From Opitutia bacterium (GTDB lineage Bacteria > Verrucomicrobiota > Verrucomicrobiia > Opitutales > Opitutaceae): 52,222 nt of DNA. The notes beneath the pieces were generated by a model, which was not told the origin of the DNA, ran no database searches, and saw only the letters and a program-made list of their open reading frames with translations. The DNA lies in NCBI GenBank assembly GCA_947474365.1, contig CANJIU010000068.1, forward strand, positions 1 through 52,222, read 5' to 3'. Position numbers and translations under genes: made by a program. Shown in pieces: positions 33,077-42,153 of the stretch; positions within the stretch are counted from its first letter, which is position 1; the number at the start of each line of letters is the position of its first letter.

Positions 33077-36000
33077 TTATTTCTGGATGGCGCCCTGGGG
33101 AACGGAAACGGTGAGGTAGATGGCGGACCGAACCCGCTCGAGCTCGATCGCACCGAAGGTTGTCGCGGTGCTGTTGGGCATCGCAGTGATGGCGGCGACG
33201 AAGCGATCGGTCACCGCCTTGGGAATGCCCCCGGCGGCGAGCACGAGATTCGCATAGTCGACCAGCGCCTGCGGCGTGCGGGCCAGCGCCAGGAGGTTGG
33301 TGTCGAGCAGGACACCCACGGTGCCCTCGGCCGGGTTCAGCGTCGTCGTCGTGCCGGGCATGCCCGAACGCGTGGCGTAGATGAAATTCCAGAGCTGGTT
33401 CGGCAGGCTGATGGCGGTCGTGTCGGTGAGAATCTGATACTCCGGCGCGACCAAGCCGGCCGAGGCGAGCAAGCCAGGCTGGACGAAATTGGGCTCGTAG
33501 AAGTTGAAGACGGTCGGCGCCCGCAGCGGGGCCTGCCCGAGACTGCCCTCGGGGTTGAAGAAACCGAGGCGGCCGTTGTTGGCGCCGCCATTGAAGGCCC
33601 GGAGAATCGCTGTCGACCGCAACACCGGCTCCTTGAGCTTGCCGAAGCTCGCGGTCGAGGCGACCGCGGGCGAACGGGCCTCGTAGTCCATCAGCACCGC
33701 GCGCACGACTGCGGCAAGATCGCCGCGGACGCCACTGCCGTTGTTGGCGAAGGCCTGCGCCACGCGGTAAATGTAGCCAGGACTCGGGTTGGCCGTGACG
33801 AGGCGCTGGATGAGCTGGCGCGAGATGAACGGCGCCGTGTTGGGATGGTTGAACAGCGTGTCGAGCGCATCCTTGAGATCCTTCACGCCGCCCTGCCCCG
33901 CGGGAATGGTCACGCCGCCGACGATGGTCTTGGCGCTGTCCTCGTGAAACGCCGGATAAAGCATCATCGGCTGGAGGTAATTGGTCGGCTCGGCGCGGAA
34001 GTTCGGCACCGGATTCGCCGAATAAAATGCCCAACCCGTGAAAATCTTGGCCATCTCCGCAATCGTCCGGTTGTCGTAGGTCGGAATTGGCACGCCCAGC
34101 GCATCGAGTTTCAGGGTGCCGTCAGGCTGCAACTGGACCAGCCCGATGGTGAAGAGCTGCATCACTTCGCGCGCGTAGTTTTCGTCGGCGTTGGTGATGG
34201 CCTTGCCGCTGCCATCGAAGGTCGCCTTCGCATTGCGGAGCGACGTCAGGTAAACGCCCATCACGGGACTCAGCGTCACATCCTCCAGCAGCTGGCGGAA
34301 ATTTCCAAACGAGCCCTTCACCAGCAGGTCGTAGTAATTCGCCATCGCCCGCGAGTTGTTGAACAGGGTGCCGTTGGTGTCGGACACCACGAGAATCTGG
34401 CTGAGGGCAAACGCGACGCGCTGCCGGAGCTGGTCGGGCGCGGTCAACGCGACCTTCCACCATGCCGCCTGGCGGTTCTGTTGGGAGTACTGGGGATTCT
34501 CGCCGACCGCGGTGAACTCACGCCAGTCGGCGTCGATCGCGTCGACGTGCAATGTCGCCCGCTGCGCGATCTGCGCGTTGATCCAGGCACTCAGGTCGGC
34601 GTTGCGTTTCCCGGCGAGCGCATCGATGTCCGGCTTGGTCGGGCCAAACGTCGTCTGCGTCAGGAAGCGCGCCGCATCGGCGGGGGTCAGGGCGCTGTCA
34701 GCCAGCGCCGGCGCCGCCGGAGGAGGAGTGAACGCCAGCGTGCCGCTCGTCTGCAGAAACGTTCCGCGCAACTCGCCGGAGGGATACGCCGCGGACTCGA
34801 TGCTGAGGAAAATCCGGCCGGCCTTCAGCGCCGCCACGATGTCCGCCGCGCTCAAAGCACCGCTCGAGCTAAAAATCCAGGAGGACCCGCTGACCTGGCC
34901 GTTGGGTAGCCGCAGCAGCTCGGTGCCCACTTCGCCCGGGTTGCCGGTGCGGAGGTAAGCGACGGTTTGGGGAGAGCTGAGGCCGGAAAAATTCAAACTC
35001 ACCACCGCAAACCGATCGTCCGAACTCAATTGCACCGTGGCCGTGCCAAACGCAGTCGAGGCCGCCGCGGTCGCCGGCGCGCGCAACGGCGCGATATAGA
35101 GGGTGCCGGGATTGTAGAAGATCGTGACAGCCGCCGCACTGCTGTCTCCCACCGTGTAACCGGGTCCGGGTGAGAGCACGAGTGTCGTGTCCTTGTTGAT
35201 CGCGGCCGAACCGCCGCCAGACAGCGCGGAAATCACCGCCGTCGTCGAGGACGCCCCGGCGGGAATCGTGAGCGTCGTCGGCAACGCGGCGATATCCAGC
35301 CCCGGAACCGCCGTGCCCTGCAGTTCATAATAAACGGTCAGCGGCTCTGTGACGGGACCCGTACGGGTGAGTACGAAAACGCCTGGAGGCGCGCCCTTCG
35401 TGTCGGTCGTCGCCGTGGTCGCCGAAACACTGACCGTGGCGGAACGCTCCGCTGTCAGATCATAAACTTCCACCAGCGCCACGCCGGACGTGCCGCCGAC
35501 ACCGCTCACCTGAATCGTGTAATTCTTACCGGGGTCGAGGTCGACGAGGAGCGCGGCATCGCGGGAGCCCGCGGCGAACGCAAACGCGCCCGCCTGGGCA
35601 AAGGCCGCCGTCAACGCGGAGGCGTTGCCCGTGCCCCAATTGTCGTTCGAGGCAATCTGGTTGCTGCCGCTGTCGATCAGCGCAATCGCCGGGTCGGCGA
35701 GAAAACCTCCCACGCCAAAACTGCCGAGAGTGGGACCCGCCGCCCGGATCAGAATCTTGCGCACACCACCACCGGGGGCGATCGACAGACCGGAGATCAA
35801 AATGCCCGAACTCGTGCCGACCTGGGCCCGCGTCGACAGGTTCATCAACCGGGCCGTGCCGGTCACATCATAAACCTCGACCAGGGCAATACCGGTGGCG
35901 TTGGCCACCCCGCTCACCTGCGCCGTGTAGGAGCCTGGCGCGAGCGTCGCGGTCAGGGCCGCGTCGCGACTCCCCGTACCGAGCGCAAACGCGCCCACGC

Positions 36001-36346
36001 TGCCGAACGTCGTGGCGCCACCGACCGTGGTCGTCGCCCAATTGTCGTTGGTCGCGACGAGCTTCGCCGGGGTCGAGCTGTCGAACAAATCGATCTTCGG
36101 ATCCCCCAGCGAGCCGGCGACGCCAAATCCGGAAAGGCCCGGACCGACGGCACGAATCAGGATCGTCTTGGGCGTTCCGGGTCCGACGACGAATCCGACG
36201 ACCGCAATGTTGGTGCCTGTCCCCACCTGCGTGCGGGTCGAGAGATTCGCGACCCGTTGGTCAAATTCGGCCGCCGCGACGCCGAGCGGCGCAACCAACG
36301 ACACGAGGGCGACCAGCGCCCAGATCAGACTAAGTGTTTTTTTCAT
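33077..36346 (-). CDS. DUF1800 family protein with N-terminal repeat modules, Calx-beta and CHRD-like domains (first pair)
   Basis: 1089 residues with a signal peptide (1-26, cleavage near A-A-A-E). Order: two modules of about 120 residues (30-270; N-L-S-T-R-x-Q-V-G-T, L-I-R-A-x-G-P, N-D-N-W, G-S-R-D-A-A-L, V-S-G-V, V-E-V-Y-D), a Calx-beta-like domain (about 285-385), a CHRD-like domain (about 400-510; T-A-T-V-Q-L-S-S-D, Y-P-S-G-E-L-R-G), and the DUF1800 helical domain (about 540-1089; A-R-F-L-T-Q-T-T-F-G-P-T, N-Y-A-R-E-V-M-Q-L-F-T-I-G). It ends Q-G-A-I-Q-K. Exported; role unknown, though DUF1800/DUF1501 pairs are common in Verrucomicrobia and Planctomycetes. The DUF1501 gene follows after 8 bases. 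Confidence 0.88.
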   Translation of the reverse strand: MKKTLSLIWALVALVSLVAPLGVAAAEFDQRVANLSTRTQVGTGTNIAVVGFVVGPGTPKTILIRAVGPGLSGFGVAGSLGDPKIDLFDSSTPAKLVATNDNWATTTVGGATTFGSVGAFALGTGSRDAALTATLAPGSYTAQVSGVANATGIALVEVYDVTGTARLMNLSTRAQVGTSSGILISGLSIAPGGGVRKILIRAAGPTLGSFGVGGFLADPAIALIDSGSNQIASNDNWGTGNASALTAAFAQAGAFAFAAGSRDAALLVDLDPGKNYTIQVSGVGGTSGVALVEVYDLTAERSATVSVSATTATTDTKGAPPGVFVLTRTGPVTEPLTVYYELQGTAVPGLDIAALPTTLTIPAGASSTTAVISALSGGGSAAINKDTTLVLSPGPGYTVGDSSAAAVTIFYNPGTLYIAPLRAPATAAASTAFGTATVQLSSDDRFAVVSLNFSGLSSPQTVAYLRTGNPGEVGTELLRLPNGQVSGSSWIFSSSGALSAADIVAALKAGRIFLSIESAAYPSGELRGTFLQTSGTLAFTPPPAAPALADSALTPADAARFLTQTTFGPTKPDIDALAGKRNADLSAWINAQIAQRATLHVDAIDADWREFTAVGENPQYSQQNRQAAWWKVALTAPDQLRQRVAFALSQILVVSDTNGTLFNNSRAMANYYDLLVKGSFGNFRQLLEDVTLSPVMGVYLTSLRNAKATFDGSGKAITNADENYAREVMQLFTIGLVQLQPDGTLKLDALGVPIPTYDNRTIAEMAKIFTGWAFYSANPVPNFRAEPTNYLQPMMLYPAFHEDSAKTIVGGVTIPAGQGGVKDLKDALDTLFNHPNTAPFISRQLIQRLVTANPSPGYIYRVAQAFANNGSGVRGDLAAVVRAVLMDYEARSPAVASTASFGKLKEPVLRSTAILRAFNGGANNGRLGFFNPEGSLGQAPLRAPTVFNFYEPNFVQPGLLASAGLVAPEYQILTDTTAISLPNQLWNFIYATRSGMPGTTTTLNPAEGTVGVLLDTNLLALARTPQALVDYANLVLAAGGIPKAVTDRFVAAITAMPNSTATTFGAIELERVRSAIYLTVSVPQGAIQK

Positions 36347-36475
36347 CGGACAGAGGATTGAAAGGGGGAACGAAATTGCAGGGGGAACAGGAACCCGGAA
36401 CCAAGGGGAATACCGGGAGGATTTGAAAATTGGGCCGGCAAGTCGAGTCTCGGTTGGTACGTAGCGGTCGCCGAA

Positions 36476-37927
36476 TCAGGCGAAGCCCAGGTTGGGTTTG
36501 GCAAATCGGCCGATATTGGGGAAAACGACGGGCAAGTTCGTGGCGCTCACGCCGAACCACGTGGCCAGCGTGGCGGCATACTCATCCACACTGGTGGTTG
36601 GAATCCACGACCCGCGCGTGCTCGCATCGTCCGGCCCGCGGATCGTGAGGTCGGCCATCCTGCCGTAGATGTCTCCACCCTTGACGGCCCCGCCCACGAC
36701 AAAGTGGTTCGAACCCCAGCCATGGTCGGAACCGTCGCCATTCGTGTTGAAGGTGCGGCCGAAATCCGACGACGTGAACATCGTCACCTGATCCGCCGCC
36801 CCCAGCTCGACCGTCGCGCGGTACAGGGCCGAAACGTTGCGGCTGACGTCCGCGAAGAGGGTGGCATGCGCCGGCAGCTGGGCATCGTGCAGGTCCCAGC
36901 CACCGATCCGGGCAAAGAAGATCTGTCGCTTGAGCCCGAGTTGCGGACCGGCCGCAATCAGGCGTGCGATCGTGCGCAGCTGCTGGCCCAGACTCGTGTT
37001 CGAAAACGCTGTCGCGAAGGGCGGGTTGGCACTGAGGATGCCGGAGAGCATGGCGCTTTCGGAGATGGCACTCGTGGTGAGCCCGGCAAACGCCGTCTCG
37101 AAGAGGTTGCCGTTCCCCATCGCCAGCAGGTCGTTTTGCGCGCGGGTCCGCAGGCCCGCCGCCGTTGCGGCATTGGTCGACGAGCCGGAAAGCGCGATCG
37201 CGCCGTTGGGGCTGACGGAAAACTGCACCACCTGCTTGCCGACCTGGAAGGAGTTCTGGCCGTTCAGGCTGATCGACATCGAGACCGAGTTGTTCGTGTT
37301 GAACGCGTCCGTCAGATCCGCGAGCCGCCCGCCCCACCCCGTCGCAAACGGCTTGTCCGGAACGCTGCTCTGCCACTCGACCTGCTGATCGTTGTGGGAA
37401 AAAAGCTGCGGCGGCAGTGGCACGGAGCGCGCCGTGTACTGGGCCTTCGTCGTCGGCACCACCAACGTGCCGACGTTGCCGATCAACGCCATCTTGCTGG
37501 CGTCGAACAGCGACTTGAGCCCCGTGGTGTTGGTGTTCGCGACGTCCGAATTGAGACTCGAATGCAGCGCCCAGCCGCGACCGTCCCCGGTCTTGGGCGT
37601 GATTCCGAGCAGCTGCGCGCGCGGCAACGCGATTGCGCCCCGCCCGGCCGCCGAGGAATACGCGGCGTAGCCGGCCGAATCGAACGGCACGATCATGTTG
37701 TTCGCGTCATTGCCACCGGCCAGAAAAAGACAGACCAACGCCTTGTAGTCAGCCGGCAGGGCACCGGCGCGCGGTGGCGTCACGGGACCGTTGTCCGGAC
37801 TCGCGACCGCTCCCATCAGGCGCAAGTGCGCGAGCGTCGACAACATGCCCGTGGCTCCCACGGCCGCACAACAGGAGCCAAGAAACTTGCGCCGCTGGGG
37901 ATCGAAACTCGGATTCTTCGGATTCAT
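36476..37927 (-). CDS. DUF1501 family protein (second pair)
   Basis: 483 residues, clearly paralogous to the DUF1501 protein at 31620-33068 (same A-L-V-C-L-F-L-A-G-G-N-D-A-N-N, Q-L-F-S-H-N-D-Q-Q-V-E-W-Q, and D-G-S-D-H-G-W-G-S). The leader has Q-R-R-K-F-L-G-S-C-C-A-A, Tat-like. It starts 9 bases after the upstream DUF1800 stop. The 129-base gap to the next DUF1800 gene shows no recognisable terminator, so the whole set may be transcribed together. Probably exported; activity unknown. Confidence 0.9.
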   Translation of the reverse strand: MNPKNPSFDPQRRKFLGSCCAAVGATGMLSTLAHLRLMGAVASPDNGPVTPPRAGALPADYKALVCLFLAGGNDANNMIVPFDSAGYAAYSSAAGRGAIALPRAQLLGITPKTGDGRGWALHSSLNSDVANTNTTGLKSLFDASKMALIGNVGTLVVPTTKAQYTARSVPLPPQLFSHNDQQVEWQSSVPDKPFATGWGGRLADLTDAFNTNNSVSMSISLNGQNSFQVGKQVVQFSVSPNGAIALSGSSTNAATAAGLRTRAQNDLLAMGNGNLFETAFAGLTTSAISESAMLSGILSANPPFATAFSNTSLGQQLRTIARLIAAGPQLGLKRQIFFARIGGWDLHDAQLPAHATLFADVSRNVSALYRATVELGAADQVTMFTSSDFGRTFNTNGDGSDHGWGSNHFVVGGAVKGGDIYGRMADLTIRGPDDASTRGSWIPTTSVDEYAATLATWFGVSATNLPVVFPNIGRFAKPNLGFA

Positions 37928-37936
37928 GGCGACGGG

Positions 37937-40900
37937 TTATTTCTGGATGGCGCCCTGGGCCGACGTGACCGTCAGGTAGATCGCGGACCGCACCCGTTCG
38001 ATGTCGTTGGCGGTGCTGAAGGCCGTGCCCGCCGGCATCGCCGTCACCGCTGCGACGATTCGATCGGTTGTCGACTTCGGCATCAGGCCAGAGGCCACCA
38101 CCAGGTTGACTGCCTCCACCAAGGCCGACGGCGTCCGTGCGAGCGGCAGCCAGTCGTCGAGGCCGAGGCCGACGGTCTGCTGCGTCAATTCGTTCGAGCG
38201 GTTGGCGTAGATGTAGCCGTAATAGAAGTTCGGCTGAGTGAGCGCCGTCGTGCCCGTGAGAATCTGATACTCCGGGGCGTAAAGTCCCGCGGCGGCCACC
38301 GCGCCCGGGAGGACATAGTTGGGCTCGTAAAAGTTAAAGACCGTCGGGGCCCGCAGCGCCGCCTGCGCGAGGTTCGCCTCGGGATTCGCGATGTTGAAGC
38401 GACCGATGTTCGACCCGCCGTTGAAGGCCCGGAAGATCGCCGTCGCCCGCAAGAGCGGCTCCTTCAGTTTGCCAAAGGTCGCCGTCTCCGCCACCGCGGT
38501 GGAGCGGGCCTCATAGTCCGTCAGGATTGCACGGAGCACCGCACCGAGATCGCCGCGCACGCCGGCCCCGTTGTTGGCAAAGGTCTGCGACACGCGGTAG
38601 ACATAGCCGGGACTCGGATTGCTGGTGACGAGCCGCTGGATGAGCTGTCGCGAAATGAACGGCGCCGTGTTCGGATGCTGGAAGAGCGCGTCAAGCGTGT
38701 CCTTGAGATCCCGGAGACCGCCCTGCGCGGCCGCGACGACTTTGCCGCCGACGATTGTCTTCGCGGTGTCATCGTGAAACGCCGGCCAGAGCATCATCGG
38801 GGTGAGATAGTCCGCCGCCGCTCCGCGAAACAGGTTCACGTTGGCGGTCGCATTGACCGCCGGGCTCGCGTAGCTCCAGCCCGTAAACACCCGCGCGGTC
38901 TGGACGATCGTGTCCTGCGTGTAGGTCGGAATCGGCTGCCCATTGGGATCAAGCCGCAGCGTGCCATCCGGATTGAGTTCGTTCAGCCCGATGGTGAAGA
39001 GCTGCATCACCTCGCGCGCATAATTCTCATCCGGCGTCGTGCCGGCCGCCGCCTTCGCATTGCGGAGCGAGCTGAGGTAGATGCCCATGATCGGACTCAG
39101 CGTCACCTGCTCGAGCACGTCGCGGAAATTACCAAACGCGCCCTTCACGAAAATGTCGTAGTAATTCGCGGCGCCCTCCTGCCACTGGGCGATCGTGCCG
39201 TTGGCGTCGGAGGTGACGAGAATCTGGCTGAGCGCGAACGCCATGCGCTGGCGCAGCTGGTCGGGACCGGTCACGGCGATCTTCCACCACGCCGCCTGCC
39301 GGTGCACGCCGCCCGGGCGGGTGTTGGGCGAACCGTTCACGGAGCCGAGGCCGCCCGCATTGATCGCCGCGAAATCCTGCATCGTGGCGGTGCGATGGAG
39401 CGAGGCGGGCAGCGCCATCTGCTCGTTGATCCACGCCTGATACCCCTTCACCATCAGGGCGTTGATCTCGGCCTGCGTCGCCCCGAACGTCGCCTGCGTG
39501 AGGAAACGCGCCGCATCGACCGCGCCCACGCGGGAAAGGTCGAGCGCGGGGGCCGCCGCCGGCGGGTTGAACGCCGCCGTGCCGCTGCTCTTCAGAAAAC
39601 CACCACCCAGTTCCCCCGTGGGAAACGTCGCCGTGTCGATGCTGACGGCAACTCGACCCGCCTTGAGCGCGGCGAGGAGATCCGCGCGGCTGTAAGTACC
39701 GACCGGCGCGAAATCCCACAGCGCGTTGATCACCTGGCCCTGCGGCAGGTTGTAGACGTAGTTTCCATCGATCGCGAGGTGCGCGACCACCTCGGGCGAG
39801 CTCAGGTTCGAGAACGAGATGTTGACGAACGCGGACTTCTCGTCGGACGCGAGCTGCACCGTCGCGACTCCGTAGGCGGTCGAGGTGTTGGCATTCGGCA
39901 GGGCGCGGAGATTTGAGACGTAGAGCGATCCGGAGTTGGCGTAGATCGTGACGCCCGCACGATCGCTGGCGCCCACTCCATAGCTGAGGTTGGGCGCAAT
40001 CTCGAGGGTCGCCGTGCGGTTGTTCGTGTTGGCGGGATTCGCCTTCGGCACAAAGGTCACGGTGACCGAGGACGCGCCCGCGGGAATCGTAACCCGTCCC
40101 GGCAGCGTCTCGTAATCCACCCCGGCCGCCGCCGTGCCCGTAATCGTGTAGGCAATCGTCACCGGGTCCGTAACCGGTCCGACGCGCGTAAACGTAAACT
40201 GGGCGGGCGTCACCCCGGTGTTGTCTGTCGTCGGCACCGTCGCGCGCACACTGACAGTGGAGAGAGTCTCCGGAGAGAGATCGTAGATTTCAACGAGCGC
40301 TGTGCCGGTCGCACCGGCGACGCCGTTGACCTGGATGGTGTAATTTCCCGGCGCAAGGTCGACGAGCAGCCCGGCATCGCGGCTGCCGGCGGAAAATGGA
40401 AACGCCCCCGCCTGCGTGAACGCCGCGCTCAGCGTCGGACCGGCGCCCGCCGCATCCCAATTGTCGTTGGCGCCTCCAGCTATCTGCCGTCCGGCCGAAT
40501 CGAGAATCGCGATGGCCGGATCGGCGAGCACGCCGCTGACACCGAGTGCACCGAGCGCGGGACCGGCCGCCCGGACGAGGACCCGGCGCGCCCCGCCACC
40601 CGCCGCGACAGCGAGGCCCGAGAAGAACGTGTTGCCGCCACTTCCCACGACGGCGCGCGTCGAAATGTTCATCAGCCGCGCCGACCCCGTGACATCGTAA
40701 ATCTCCAGGATCGCCACCCCGGTCGCGTTGTTCACCCCGCTGACCTGCGCCGTGTATGCGCCCGGGGAGAGCGTCGCCACCAATGCCGCATCGCGGCTCC
40801 CAGGGGTGAGCGCAAATGCCCCGACGGAATTCATCGTCGCGAGATCGTCGGTCGACCAATTGTCGTTGGCCAGCACGAGCACGCCGTTGGCATTGAAGAG

Positions 40901-41161
40901 CTGCAGCTGCGGATCGGCGAGCGATCCGCTGATGCTGAACGGCGCTGTCGCCAAACGCGCTCCGACCGCCCGGATCAGCACGCGTTTCGGCGCACCGTCC
41001 TGCACGACGAAGCCGGTGATCATGATGTTGGATCCCGTCCCGACCTGTGCCCGGGTCGACAGGTTGCCCAGGCGTTGATCGTACTGCGCGGCCCGCACCG
41101 TAAGCCCCACCGCCGCCCAGCACGCGAGCGCCGACAGAGCGAGGTGAAGTCGTGATTTCAT
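37937..41161 (-). CDS. DUF1800 family protein with N-terminal repeat modules (second pair)
   Basis: 1074 residues from the ATG at 41161. The frame stays open to 41509, but that extension translates repeat DNA and precedes a good signal peptide (M-K-S-R-L-H-L-A-L-S-A-L-A-C-W-A-A-V-G). The architecture is identical to the paralogue at 33077-36346: two N-terminal modules of about 120 residues, a Calx-beta-like domain, a CHRD-like domain (V-A-T-V-Q-L-A-S-D-E, F-P-T-G-E-L-G-G) and a DUF1800 domain ending Q-G-A-I-Q-K. Both end with almost the same DNA sequence around the stop, pointing to tandem duplication. First gene of the long minus-strand series. Confidence 0.88.
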   Translation of the reverse strand: MKSRLHLALSALACWAAVGLTVRAAQYDQRLGNLSTRAQVGTGSNIMITGFVVQDGAPKRVLIRAVGARLATAPFSISGSLADPQLQLFNANGVLVLANDNWSTDDLATMNSVGAFALTPGSRDAALVATLSPGAYTAQVSGVNNATGVAILEIYDVTGSARLMNISTRAVVGSGGNTFFSGLAVAAGGGARRVLVRAAGPALGALGVSGVLADPAIAILDSAGRQIAGGANDNWDAAGAGPTLSAAFTQAGAFPFSAGSRDAGLLVDLAPGNYTIQVNGVAGATGTALVEIYDLSPETLSTVSVRATVPTTDNTGVTPAQFTFTRVGPVTDPVTIAYTITGTAAAGVDYETLPGRVTIPAGASSVTVTFVPKANPANTNNRTATLEIAPNLSYGVGASDRAGVTIYANSGSLYVSNLRALPNANTSTAYGVATVQLASDEKSAFVNISFSNLSSPEVVAHLAIDGNYVYNLPQGQVINALWDFAPVGTYSRADLLAALKAGRVAVSIDTATFPTGELGGGFLKSSGTAAFNPPAAAPALDLSRVGAVDAARFLTQATFGATQAEINALMVKGYQAWINEQMALPASLHRTATMQDFAAINAGGLGSVNGSPNTRPGGVHRQAAWWKIAVTGPDQLRQRMAFALSQILVTSDANGTIAQWQEGAANYYDIFVKGAFGNFRDVLEQVTLSPIMGIYLSSLRNAKAAAGTTPDENYAREVMQLFTIGLNELNPDGTLRLDPNGQPIPTYTQDTIVQTARVFTGWSYASPAVNATANVNLFRGAAADYLTPMMLWPAFHDDTAKTIVGGKVVAAAQGGLRDLKDTLDALFQHPNTAPFISRQLIQRLVTSNPSPGYVYRVSQTFANNGAGVRGDLGAVLRAILTDYEARSTAVAETATFGKLKEPLLRATAIFRAFNGGSNIGRFNIANPEANLAQAALRAPTVFNFYEPNYVLPGAVAAAGLYAPEYQILTGTTALTQPNFYYGYIYANRSNELTQQTVGLGLDDWLPLARTPSALVEAVNLVVASGLMPKSTTDRIVAAVTAMPAGTAFSTANDIERVRSAIYLTVTSAQGAIQK

Positions 41162-41290
41162 CGGGTGGGAATTTTGACGAGTCTCAGGGCGGGATTCGTC
41201 GGATGGGGGAACGGGGTAGTGTCCGCCATATGACGCCGAAGTCGAGTGCCCGGATGCAAAATAGTCGTAATACCAATCGGCCGCAGTTTT

Positions 41291-41374
41291 TCGACCATTG
41301 TCATCGGGAGATGCACGAAGCGCGCCGTGGCGATTCGGCTCGATTGCTTCGGCGCTACGCTGCTTGCAATGACA
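41291..41374. repeat. dispersed repeat, copy A
   Basis: This shares an extended match with 42072-42153. Common blocks are GACCATTGTCA, CACGAAGCGC/GCGAAGCGCA, CCGTGGCGATTC, GCTCGATTGCTTCGGCGC and a GCAATGAC/GCGATGAC end. On the minus strand it reads like the GTCATTGC...GAAGCAATCGAG type of dispersed repeat seen in many genomes. Confidence 0.75.
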
Positions 41375-41406
41375 GTTCAAAAAGGCGTCGAAAGAGGCTT
41401 CAGGCA

Positions 41407-41491
41407 GGTAGGGACGCACCTCCGTGGGCGTCCGGTTTTCGTTCCGAGATTCCCACCGATCTTGCGGACGGCTCGGAGAGCCGTCCCTACC
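41407..41491. repeat. nested inverted-repeat segment with perfect hairpin
   Basis: Outer arms GGTAGGGACG (41407-41416) and CGTCCCTACC (41482-41491) are perfect inverted copies. Inside the right end is a perfect 9-bp hairpin GGACGGCTC / GAGCCGTCC around GGA (41466-41486), followed by CTTTTT after the outer arm. It lies between copy A of the dispersed repeat and the GATCAAGGGGCGTTG tail that in copy B directly follows the repeat, as if inserted there. Confidence 0.65.
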
Positions 41492-41683
41492 TTTTTCGAT
41501 GCGCACCAATGATCAAGGGGCGTTGGTATCAGCCGCCCGCCGGAACCCTGCCGCGATGACCCTGGGGGGATGGGGAAACGTCCGGGTTGAGGAATTCCCT
41601 ACCCGAACCCGCCCTTTTCGGACTTTCCGCTCAATTCGCGCGGACCAGTGCCAAACCCGGCATACGTGACGTTCACAGTCCTT

Positions 41684-41771
41684 GCGATATCCGTCCGATA
41701 TCGCTGCGATAGTTCTGCGATAGCTAGCCCTGTAGCGCAGAATTATCGTAGGGACATCGCGAGGATATCGC
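41684..41771. repeat. long imperfect hairpin
   Basis: The left arm 41684-41723 and right arm 41732-41771 match as inverted repeats at 31 of 40 positions, including runs GCGATATCC, CGATA and TTCTGCG, around an 8-base loop. The arms are themselves built of GCGATA-like units. It could be a structured RNA, a MITE-like remnant or a binding region; no product is evident. Confidence 0.6.
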
Positions 41772-41869
41772 AGCGGATAAAAGGGGCTCGGCGTGCGGTT
41801 TGCCGGCGGATGGGAAGGCCTGGACGGGGCCCGAGAGCCCTAACGTCTACCCGTTATCCTCTTTTAGCC

Positions 41870-41882
41870 GTGTAATTTACAC
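41870..41882. promoter_or_regulatory. short palindrome, possible operator
   Basis: GTGTAA T TTACAC is a perfect odd palindrome with 6-bp arms in the AT-richer part of the gap. The form suits a dimeric regulator, but no regulator gene is adjacent and chance is possible. Confidence 0.25.
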
Positions 41883-41901
41883 CATATCCGGCCTTCACGA
41901 G

Positions 41902-41913
41902 TGTCAGCTGACA
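41902..41913. promoter_or_regulatory. short palindrome, possible operator
   Basis: TGTCAGCTGACA is a perfect 12-base palindrome 19 bases beyond the previous one. It resembles the half-site spacing of several dimeric regulators; no target gene starts nearby. Confidence 0.25.
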
Positions 41914-42071
41914 GCGGCACGACGGACGACGTGTTTTACCGTCCAGCCGGCGACCAGGTGATTAGCCGAGGAGATTCCATGGCGCGGAATCACGCCTCGA
42001 CGCCAGCGCAGGGGGCGCAATGCGAATGGTTTGCCCAAGCAGTGGAATACGCGCGTTCTACCAAACGCCCA

Positions 42072-42153
42072 TCGCTTTTTGACCATTGTCACCGCGAAGC
42101 GCACCGTGGCGATTCAGCTCGATTGCTTCGGCGCGATGCTGCTCGCGATGACC
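42072..42153. repeat. dispersed repeat, copy B
   Basis: Second copy of the element at 41291-41374, same orientation, about 780 bases away, with scattered differences. It is followed within about 8 bases by ATCAAGGGGCGTTG, which in copy A lies about 140 bases further on. Confidence 0.75.

Noticed and set aside
36704..39916. 1070-codon plus-strand open frame across the second DUF1800/DUF1501 pair
   Set aside because: Antisense shadow caused by high GC; it spans two real genes and a gene boundary and shows no recognisable domain.
41161..41509. N-terminal extension of the second DUF1800 protein
   Set aside because: The extension is translated repeat DNA; a good signal peptide starts at the ATG at 41161, matching the paralogue's start.
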